A stretch of 64,000 bases of DNA, taken from the NCBI RefSeq assembly GCF_030345095.1, contig NZ_CP128360.1, forward strand, positions 2,480,001 to 2,544,000. Direction: 5' to 3'. How positions within the stretch are numbered: position 1 is the first letter of the stretch; each line of letters starts with the position of its first letter. The notes under the pieces are model-generated. The model was not told the DNA's origin and did no database searches. It saw only the letters and a program-made list of their open reading frames with translations. This DNA is from Solwaraspora sp. WMMA2056. GTDB taxonomy: Bacteria; Actinomycetota; Actinomycetes; Mycobacteriales; Micromonosporaceae. The position numbers and the translations under genes are program-made. Below, piece after piece: positions 7,479-15,700 of this stretch.

Positions 7479-9530
7479 GTGGTGAGCAAGGATTCTTACG
7501 AGACGGGCGGGGGGCGGGACGAATCGTTCCCGGAATCGTCCATGCGCAGTTCGCCCGATTTACCCGGGTCGCCACGCGCCCGTGGAGACGCCCGCCCGGC
7601 GCCCCGCCGCGGCCGGCGCCGGATGTTGCGGCGGCCCACCGGCCGGCGCGGCCGGTTGGTGATGATCGGCGCGGTGGTGCTCAGCTTCCTCGCCACCGCA
7701 ACGGTGGTCACCACGTCCGTCGCGGGTGAGCAGGTCGACGGCTACACCTTGTTCGCCGAGGCCGACGTGTCGAAGGTTCCGGTGGATCCGGACACCCGAC
7801 CCGTGGAACTGGGCCTGCGGTTCACCGCAGACAGCGACGGTGTGGTCACCGCTGTGCGGTTCCTCAAGGCCAAGGGCGACCGCGGCGCGCACCGGGTCAA
7901 CCTGTGGACCGACGCCGGTCAGCGGCTGGCGACCGCCGTGCCGAAGCGGGAGTCCCGCTCCGGCTGGCAGCACGTCGCGCTGCCCGAACCGGTCGAGGTG
8001 CAGGCCGGCGAGGTGTACGTCGTCTCGTACCACACCAGCCGGTACCGGGCGACCCAGAGCTACTTCGACCGGCAGGTGTCCGCCGGCCCGCTGAGTGCCG
8101 TCGGGACCGCCGGCGTCTACGCCTACGGGTCGGGCGGGTTCCCACAGCAGACCTGGAAGGCCAGCAACTACTGGGTCGACCTGGCGTTCGAACCGAACGG
8201 TGCGGGTCGGCCGGAGCCGACCCCGACACCTTCGGCCACGGCCGCGCCGACGCCGACCCCGTCGCCCTCGGCCAGCCCGACCGGCACGCCGACCGCCGGC
8301 CCGACGGCCTCACCGACCGGCGGTACGCCGGCCGTACTCGACCTGCCCCGGGTGCCCTGGGAGGGTGGTCCCGCCTTCTACGCCAACTTCCCGCAGGCGC
8401 GGGCGTCCGGCTGGACCGACCCGTCCTTCTTCCCGATCGGCGTCTGGTACGAGGGCGTGTACACGCAGCAGGACATCGACCGGGACAAGGCAGCCGGCCT
8501 CAACACCTACGTCATGCTGACCGACCAGTCGGACGTTTCGCTGATCAGGCGCAACGACATGTACGCCTTCATCCCGCAGCCGTTCAGCAACCGGGGCAAC
8601 GAAAGCGTCGGCTGGGTGATCGGTGACGAAGCCGACATGTGGGGTGGTCCGGGTAACGGTACGTGGACCGGCAACTACCCCGGCCAGGGCCCGATCTGCA
8701 CCTCCAGCAGGGAAGGCTGCGGGCTCGACGTGATGAAGAAGGAGTCGGCCACCGTCCCGGCCGGCGACCAGGGCCTGCGCTACGCCAACTACGGCAAGGG
8801 CGTGATGTTCTGGCAGTCCGACGCTGACGCGAGCAAGTTCGTCAACGGGTTCAGCTCCGTGGTCTCCAACGACATCTACTGGTACACCGACCCGCACGTC
8901 TGCACCGCCCCGGCGGAAGGCCCGACGTACGGCGTGAACAAGGACAACTGCCGTCGGGCGGCGAACTACGGGCTGACCATGCAGCGGATGCGCGAGCTGG
9001 ACGCGATGGACGGCAAGCGGCAGCCGGTCTGGGCCTTCGTCGAGGTCGGGCACCCGTTCACCGAGGACTGGGCACCGACCATCACCGGGGAGCAGGTCGC
9101 CGGCGCGGTGATGAACTCGCTGATCAACGAGGCGCGGGGCATCCAGTACTTCAACCACAACTTCGGCGGGCCGTGCATCTCACAGCATGTGCTGCGGGAG
9201 CGGTGCGGCGACGCGGTCCGCCCGGCGGTCGCCGAGGTGAACAAGCGGGTCACCAGCCTCGCGCCGGTGCTGAACACCCAGTCGTACGAGTGGGAGTTCA
9301 ACAACGGCCTGGACACGATGCTCAAGGCCCACGACGGATCGTTCTACGTCTTCGCGATGCTCGGCAAGGACACCGCCACCGGTACGCACTCCCTGGCGCT
9401 GCCGCCCGGTGTGACCGGGAGCACCGCCGAAGTGCTGTTCGAGAACCGGTCGGTGCCGATCAGCGCAGGTGCGATCCAGGACAGCTTCGCCCAGGAACAC
9501 ACGTACCACATCTACCGGATCACGCCGTAA
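7479..9530 (+). CDS. Exported protein: N-terminal DUF4082 domain plus putative TIM-barrel glycosidase
   Basis: 683 residues starting GTG (7479 or the adjacent GTG at 7482). A basic cytoplasmic leader of about 60 residues is followed by one hydrophobic segment (LVMIGAVVLSFLATATVV), so it is secreted or anchored type II. Residues about 85-240 form a DUF4082 domain (beta-sandwich, 'VELGLRFTADSDGVVTAVRF' ... 'GWQHVALPEPVEVQAGEVYV' ... 'NYWVDLAFEP'). A Thr/Pro/Ser linker (240-280) leads to a domain of about 400 residues: FFPIGVWYEG, GLNTYVML, VIGDEADMW, FVEVGHPF and ARGIQYFNHNF. The acidic clusters resemble catalytic loops of GH TIM barrels, but I cannot assign a GH family. The same catalytic region recurs in the gene at 22856. 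It ends at a strong terminator (9539-9583) and may trim or modify the surface polysaccharide. Confidence 0.8.
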   Translation: MVSKDSYETGGGRDESFPESSMRSSPDLPGSPRARGDARPAPRRGRRRMLRRPTGRRGRLVMIGAVVLSFLATATVVTTSVAGEQVDGYTLFAEADVSKVPVDPDTRPVELGLRFTADSDGVVTAVRFLKAKGDRGAHRVNLWTDAGQRLATAVPKRESRSGWQHVALPEPVEVQAGEVYVVSYHTSRYRATQSYFDRQVSAGPLSAVGTAGVYAYGSGGFPQQTWKASNYWVDLAFEPNGAGRPEPTPTPSATAAPTPTPSPSASPTGTPTAGPTASPTGGTPAVLDLPRVPWEGGPAFYANFPQARASGWTDPSFFPIGVWYEGVYTQQDIDRDKAAGLNTYVMLTDQSDVSLIRRNDMYAFIPQPFSNRGNESVGWVIGDEADMWGGPGNGTWTGNYPGQGPICTSSREGCGLDVMKKESATVPAGDQGLRYANYGKGVMFWQSDADASKFVNGFSSVVSNDIYWYTDPHVCTAPAEGPTYGVNKDNCRRAANYGLTMQRMRELDAMDGKRQPVWAFVEVGHPFTEDWAPTITGEQVAGAVMNSLINEARGIQYFNHNFGGPCISQHVLRERCGDAVRPAVAEVNKRVTSLAPVLNTQSYEWEFNNGLDTMLKAHDGSFYVFAMLGKDTATGTHSLALPPGVTGSTAEVLFENRSVPISAGAIQDSFAQEHTYHIYRITP

Positions 9531-9538
9531 GGATCGAT

Positions 9539-9583
9539 CCGATGGGCCGGGCGGACGCATCGCGCGTCCACCCGGCCCATCGG
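9539..9583 (+). terminator. Strong stem-loop terminator
   Basis: Arms of 20 bases (9539-9558 and 9564-9583, starting ccgatgggccggg) pair with one mismatch around the loop ATCGC. The stem begins 8 bases after the preceding stop codon. There is no long T-tract, as is usual in actinomycetes. Confidence 0.8.
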
Positions 9584-9835
9584 CCTGTCCCCCCGGTAGC
9601 CGAGGCCCACCTGTCGCGTTGACGACTTTCGGCGTGGCACCGGCGTTCGGCGGGGCGTAAGGGGACATATGTCCGGTACGGGGTGGCCGCTTGAGGCTTG
9701 CGGATGCGCCGCGCCCGGCCGGACACTGGTGCTGCGCTGGCGGCCGCGACCTCGACGTCGCTCCGGCATGCTTCCCGGCTGGCCATACGATGGAAGACGA
9801 GCGCCCCGACCTCGCCACCCGATGGAAGGACAGCA

Positions 9836-11071
9836 GTGGACTTTTGGGATCTCACCAAACTGCTGTTCCGGCGGTGGTACATAGCAGCACCACTTCTGCT
9901 CATTTCGGTCGCAGCGGCCGGTTGGACCAGAACGAGTGTTGATCCGGACTATATCGCCACATCCTACGTTCAGCTGATTCCGCCCACCGCCGCCAACACC
10001 GCTCCCGACGAGGACGCTCCCGCGACACCCCGCAACCCCTGGCTGGAGCTTGGGCTGGGCTCGCTGAGCCGGGCTGCCGCGCTCACCGTGCAGGACCAGG
10101 CCGTCCTGAAGCAGCTCGACGCCGCAGGTCTCAGCGAGAACGTGGCGATCACGCTGGACAACCAGCAGCCGATCATGACGATCCAAGTGGTCGGAGAGTC
10201 CGAGGAGCAGGCCACCGAGACGACCGAGGAGGTCGTCCGCAGGTTGGAGGCGAGCGTGGTGGGCCTGCAGGCCGACTACGGTGCGAGCGAGGACAGCTTC
10301 ATCACCGCTCGTCGGTTGGACCGGGGAGACAACATCCAGGAGGCGAACTCCAAGGTCAACCGCGCGATGATCGCGGTCGCCGGGGTCGGCGTCCTGCTCA
10401 GTGCGGCGCTGACCATCGGGATCGACGGTCTGCTGCGGCGGCGTCGACCCCGGCCAGCCGACCCCGCAGGGGTGCCGGCCGCCGGCTCCGACGAGACGAT
10501 CGCCATGCCGGCGGTGGGCGCGCGCAACCTCTCGGAACCGACGACAGCCGGCTCGTCGCGCAACGGCGTGCCGGTGCGCGACGATGCCGGACAGGCTCCG
10601 CCGCCGAGGGTCACCGCGACCGCGCAACAGGTGCCGCGCCCCCGGCCGGCTGACCGCGAGGGTGCCGGCCCGGGTGGTGGCACCGGCCCGGGTGGCGGCG
10701 TCTACAGCTCCGGCAACGCCGCTGCGATCCGCCAGGAGGGCCGTGGCCAATCCGGTCCGACGTCGCAGGACGCACCGGTGGCGGGCGGCGGGGTGTCCGG
10801 TGGCCCGGTCCGGGCCAGCGGCGTGGTCGACAACGCCTCGTTGACCTATCGGCCGGCCGAGAACCGGGGCACCAACGGCTCCGCCGACCGGCGGGACGCC
10901 GCGCCGCAGCCGGACAAGCCGCCGGCCGACCCGCCGCCCACGGCGAGCGACGACACCGCGGTCATCAGTGTGGTCCGTGACGACGCGACGATCATCCTGC
11001 CCAAGACGGGCACGGGCCGGGAGCAGTGGGCACCCCCGGAGACGTCGGACAACGGTAGCCGGGCCCGATGA
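9836..11071 (+). CDS. Wzz-like polysaccharide chain-length/co-polymerase protein
   Basis: 411 residues from the GTG at 9836, chosen because GGAAGGA sits 5 bases upstream and because DFWDLTKLLFRRWY is the typical Wzz/capsule co-polymerase entry. Transmembrane helix one is at about 16-32 ('YIAAPLLLISVAAAG'), an extracytoplasmic domain follows to about 175, and helix two ('AMIAVAGVGVLLSAALTIG') at about 178-196. The remaining half is a cytoplasmic, Gly/Pro/Arg-rich disordered tail ending in DDTAVISVVRDDATIIL, with no tyrosine-kinase Walker motifs. Wzz proteins set polymer length together with Wzy; here the ligase/polymerase gene follows directly (17 bases). Confidence 0.8.
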   Translation: MDFWDLTKLLFRRWYIAAPLLLISVAAAGWTRTSVDPDYIATSYVQLIPPTAANTAPDEDAPATPRNPWLELGLGSLSRAAALTVQDQAVLKQLDAAGLSENVAITLDNQQPIMTIQVVGESEEQATETTEEVVRRLEASVVGLQADYGASEDSFITARRLDRGDNIQEANSKVNRAMIAVAGVGVLLSAALTIGIDGLLRRRRPRPADPAGVPAAGSDETIAMPAVGARNLSEPTTAGSSRNGVPVRDDAGQAPPPRVTATAQQVPRPRPADREGAGPGGGTGPGGGVYSSGNAAAIRQEGRGQSGPTSQDAPVAGGGVSGGPVRASGVVDNASLTYRPAENRGTNGSADRRDAAPQPDKPPADPPPTASDDTAVISVVRDDATIILPKTGTGREQWAPPETSDNGSRAR

Positions 11072-11087
11072 GCGGGGGCAGGACCTC

Positions 11088-12461
11088 GTGACGTCGTCCG
11101 GGGTGCACCCGGCGGACCTCGAACCAGCGTGGATCGGCGAGCGCACCTATGTGACCCGACGCCGGCTGACCAGGATCGACGCGCCGGTCATGTTGTCGCT
11201 CATGATCTGCCTGCTCACGTTGATCCCGTCGCACCTCATTCTGCCCGGGATGACCGACCTGGGGCGCCCGGCACTGGTCGTGGCCATCCTGATGTGGTTC
11301 TGGTGGATGACCGCCCGGCTCAACTCCCGGCTGGTGCTCACCGGTCCGCAACCGCTGCGTTGGGCGATCCTGGCGTTCCTGTTGTCGATGCTGCTGTCGT
11401 ACGCCATCGGGTTTCTCCGTGGGCTGACGACGATGGAGGCGAACTCGGCGGACCGCTGGATGCTGACCGCTGCGGCGATCTCCGGAGTCATCCTGCTGAC
11501 TGCGGACGGGATGCCCAACTGGGACCGCCTCGACGGCGTACTGCGGGTGTTCGTCTACTGCTGTGCCTTTGTCGCCGTGGTCGGACTGATTCAGGCGTTT
11601 TTGTACTTTGATCTGACCCAGTACATGCGGGTGCCCGGTTTGCAGATGAAAGGCTGGATCGTCGGCCTGGAGATCCGTGGCGGGGGAGTGCGTGTCCCCA
11701 GTACCACGTTCCACTACATCGAGTTCAGTCTCCTGATGGCGATGGCCTTGCCGTTCGCGATCCACTTTGCGCGCTTTTCGAGTACTTCGCTGCAGCGCCA
11801 GTTGTTCAGCTTCATGGCGTTGCTCATCGCTGCGGCGATCCCGGCGACGATGTCCCGTACGGGATTCGTGGCGTTGGCGATCGTGCTGCTCGTCCTGATG
11901 CCGACCTGGGCGTGGCGGATGCGCTACAACATGATGGCGCTGGGTCTGGTCCTGTTCGCCGCAATGGCGGTGGCGAAGCCGTCGCTGGTCACCACGATCA
12001 CCAACATGTTCCTCGGCGCGAGCACCGACCCGAGTATCACCTCGCGCACCGAGCGGTACGAGATGGTGGGCTACTACTTCGCGCAGCGGCCGTGGCTCGG
12101 TCGGGGGACCGGGACCTGGGTCTCACCGCAGTACCAGTACCTCGACAACCAGTGGCTCGCCTTCGCCCTCACCAACGGTGTGGTCGGGGTCGCCGTCCTC
12201 GCTGCGATGCATGTCACGGCGATCGTCGTCGCCCTGCTGGCGCGGAGCAGGTCCCGGTCGGAGCGGGACCGGCACCTCTGCACGATCCTCGTCGCGGTGC
12301 AGCTGGTCGCGATCGCGGCGGGTTTCACCTTCGACTCGCTGAGCTTCAGTACGTACGCCACCGCCATGTCACTCATGGTCGGTATGTGCGGCGCGGTGTG
12401 GCGACTCAGCCACCCGGCGCTGAAGGTGCGTACGTCGACGCCCCGGTGGTTCGGCGCGTAG
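11088..12461 (+). CDS. O-antigen ligase/polymerase-like (Wzy/WaaL) membrane protein
   Basis: 457 residues from the GTG at 11088, supported by an upstream AGGA and by the position right after the Wzz-like gene. About ten to twelve hydrophobic segments are visible (for example 'MLSLMICLLTLIPSHLIL', 'LVVAILMWFWWM', 'FMALLIAAAIPATM'). Between them is a larger extracytoplasmic loop with 'SRTERYEMVGYYFAQRPWLGRGTG', matching the conserved R-x(n)-W-x-G-x-G signature of the O-antigen ligase/polymerase family. It either polymerises flipped repeat units or transfers polymer to an acceptor; in this locus, with a Wzx-type flippase and a Wzz-like protein, the polymerase role is more likely. Confidence 0.8.
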   Translation: MTSSGVHPADLEPAWIGERTYVTRRRLTRIDAPVMLSLMICLLTLIPSHLILPGMTDLGRPALVVAILMWFWWMTARLNSRLVLTGPQPLRWAILAFLLSMLLSYAIGFLRGLTTMEANSADRWMLTAAAISGVILLTADGMPNWDRLDGVLRVFVYCCAFVAVVGLIQAFLYFDLTQYMRVPGLQMKGWIVGLEIRGGGVRVPSTTFHYIEFSLLMAMALPFAIHFARFSSTSLQRQLFSFMALLIAAAIPATMSRTGFVALAIVLLVLMPTWAWRMRYNMMALGLVLFAAMAVAKPSLVTTITNMFLGASTDPSITSRTERYEMVGYYFAQRPWLGRGTGTWVSPQYQYLDNQWLAFALTNGVVGVAVLAAMHVTAIVVALLARSRSRSERDRHLCTILVAVQLVAIAAGFTFDSLSFSTYATAMSLMVGMCGAVWRLSHPALKVRTSTPRWFGA

Positions 12462-12741
12462 CGCCTGCGACGCCACTACCCGTCGTCGACTTCCGGCTGG
12501 TCCGCCGTCGGTCGTCGATCCGACATCTCAAAGATTATCTATCAATTAACTGCTCGAATGCGGGTCATTACATCTTGGCTAAGCCTCGCTGTCCGAATGG
12601 TTGATGGTGGGCCGTCCGGGTCGCGTCGAGGGCCAGATGCACGCCCGGTTGTGAGCTTGACTCGCGCTGGTAACGTCGGCGCTGCCGTAGCTGGGGGAGG
12701 CACGCGGTATCGCGTTGGGCTGGCTCCTGAAGGGATATTCG
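12462..12741 (+). promoter_or_regulatory. Intergenic region with AT-rich patch, probable promoter of the large secreted protein
   Basis: 280 bases without a gene. The segment near 12525-12560 (agattatctatcaattaact) is by far the most AT-rich stretch here and is the likely promoter or an H-NS-like (Lsr2) nucleation site. No clear hairpin or recognised riboswitch was found. Confidence 0.35.
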
Positions 12742-15700
12742 GTGAGGGCGGGCGTGTTTCCATTTATTGATCGCGGCAGTCGGCACATCGTCGTTGTCGC
12801 CACCGTCGTCGCCATGTTGGCGACCCTGATGATTGCGATGCCTGCGGCGTCCGCATCCACCGATCCGTGCGCTCCTCCGGTCAACGTGATCGCCTGCGAG
12901 AACAGCAAACCGGGAACACCGAGCTCGGTGTGGGACATCGACGGGGTCGGCGACCCGACGGTTCAGGGCTTCGCGACCTCGATCAGTGTCGACGTCGGCG
13001 ATCAGATCGGCTTCAAGGTCCGGACCGAGGCGTCCGCCTACACGATCAAGGTCTACCGCCTCGGCTGGTACGGCGGCGACGGTGCCCGGGAATGGGCGAC
13101 GCTGAACCCGACCCTGCCGCTGGCACCCAACGACGACGCGGACTGCGTCCACGCCACCGACAGCCAGATCTTCGACTGCGGTACCTGGCAGGTCGGTGCC
13201 ACCTGGGACGTGCCGGTCGACGCGGTCTCCGGTGTCTACATCGCCCGCGTCATCCGTTCGGACACCGGCGGGGACAGCCACATTCCGTTCATCGTCCGGG
13301 ACGACACCAGCACCTCGGAGCTCGTGTTTCAGACCTCCGACACCACCTGGCAGGCCTACAACCGGTACGGCGGCGCCGATTTCTACTGGGGCGCAGGTGG
13401 CGGTCCGTTGCCCCGCGCCTACAAGCTGAGCTACAACCGGCCGTTCGCCACCCGGGGGGCTCAGCAGGGGCGGGACTTCCTCTTCTCCAACGAGTACCCG
13501 ATGATCCGCTTCCTGGAGCGCAACGGGTACGACGTCAGCTACATCAGCGGGCTCGACGCCGACATCCGTGGCGAGCTGCTGCTCAACCACGAGGTGTACG
13601 TCTCCGTCGGGCACGACGAGTACTGGTCCCCGCAGCAGCGGGCCAACGTCGAGGCGGCCCGCGACGCCGGTGTCCACCTGGCCTTCTTCACCGGCAACGA
13701 GGTCTACTGGAAGGTGCGCTGGGAGGACAGCGTCGACGGTAACGGCACTGCGTACCGCACCCTGGTCTGCTACAAGGAGACCTGGGACAACGCGCGGATC
13801 GACCCCTCGGACGAGTGGACCGGCGTCTGGCGCGATCCGCGGTTCCCGACCGGCGAGACGCGCGAGCCGGAGAACGCGTTGGTCGGCAACCTCTACATGG
13901 CCAACAACACCGACCTGGCCATGCAGGTCCCCGCCGAGCAGGGCAAACTGCGCTTCTGGCGGCACACCGGGGTGGCCGACCTGGCTCCCGGGCAGACCGC
14001 GACCCTGGCTCCGCACACGGTCGGCTACGAGTCCAACGAGGATCTGGACAACGGCTTCCGGCCGGCCGGTACCTTCCGGCTCTCGACGACCACCGGTTTC
14101 ACCCCCGAGTACCTCGTCGGCTACGGCCCCGACAACAAGCCGGGGGACACCACCCATCACATGACGATGTACCGCGCGGCCAGCGGTGCGCTGGTGTTCG
14201 GGGCCGGCACCATCCAGTGGTCGTGGGGCCTCGACGCCTACCACGACGGTGGGTCGGGTGCGCCCGCCGACGAGGCCATCCAGCAGGCGACCGTCAACCT
14301 CTTCGCCGACATGGGTGCCGAGCCGACCACGCCGATGCCCGGCATCATGGTGACGAGTGGGTCCACCGACGTGCTGGCGCCCACCGTCACCATCACCGGG
14401 CCGGCCGACGGGGCCTCCGTCGCGCACGGCGCGCCGATCACGGTCACCGGGACGGCCTCGGACGCCGGTGGCGGTCTGGTCGCCGGCGTCGAGGTCTCCA
14501 CCAATGGTGGCGAGACCTGGCATCCGGCCACGACCGGCACTCACTCCTGGACCTACGAGTTTCTGCCCACCGACACTTCCGCCCAGGTGGTGCTGGCCCG
14601 AGCCGTCGACGACAGCGGCAACCTGGGTGCGCCGTCCGAGCCGGTCACCCTGTCGGTCTCCGGACCGTACTCGCTGTTCGGCCAGGCGGTGCCGGACACC
14701 CCGGCGTTCGTGGAGACGGTGGACGGCTCCCCCAACGGCACCCCGCTGAGCACCCAGCCGGCGGTCGAGGTCGGGGTGCGCTTCACCCCCCAGATCGACG
14801 GACTGATCACCGGTCTGCGGTTCTACAAGGGCGAGGGCAACACCGGCGAGCACCGGGGCACGCTGTGGAGCAACGGCGGTTCGGTGTTGGCCACGGCGGT
14901 GTTCACCGAGGAGACCGACACCGGCTGGCAGCAGGTCAGCCTGCCCGCACCGGTGCCGGTCTCCGCCGGGACCAGCTATGTCGTGTCCTACTTCGCGCCG
15001 AACGGGCGGTACGCCAGCGACGCTGGTTTCTTCCTGACCGACCATGTCTCGGGACCGCTGGTGGCTCCCGGTACCGAGGGCACCGTCGGCAACGGTGTCT
15101 ACCGGGAGGACGAACCCGGCTTCCCGAACGGCTCCTGGGGTTCGACCAACTACTACGCCGACGTGACCTTCGTGACCGCCGCCAACGCGCCGCCGACGGT
15201 GTCGTCGACGGCACCGATCGCCGACGCGGCGAACGTGCCGGCGGAGGTGACCCCGTCGGTGGTGTTCAGCAAGCCGGTCGACGAGTCCACGATCGCCTTC
15301 ACGCTGGTCGACGCGGACGACGACCCGGTGCCGGGCGCGGTCAGCTACGACGAGGAGGCCCGCCGGGCCACCTTCACCCCGGTGGTGCCGCTGGCCGAGC
15401 AGACGACCTACACCGCGACGGTGTCGGCGCGCGACGACGCCGACGTACCGATGAACGCGCCGTACTCCTGGTCGTTCACCTCGACCTTCGCCGCCGACGT
15501 GGTGACCCTGTTCGAGACCGGGGCCACGCCGCAGACCACCGCTTCCGGCGAGAACCTGCCGGTCGAGGTGGGGCTCAAGTTCACGCCGTCGGTGGACGGG
15601 CAGGTCGTGGGGATGCGGTTCTACCGTGGGCCGGGCAACACCGGTAGTCAGGTCGGCCGGTTGTGGCCGGTCGGTGGTGGTGCGCCGTTGGCGGAGGTGA

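Noticed and set aside
12568-15045. An 825-residue reverse-strand open frame
   Set aside because: Antisense to the large secreted protein, Gly/Val/Asp-rich without motifs; rejected as a shadow.
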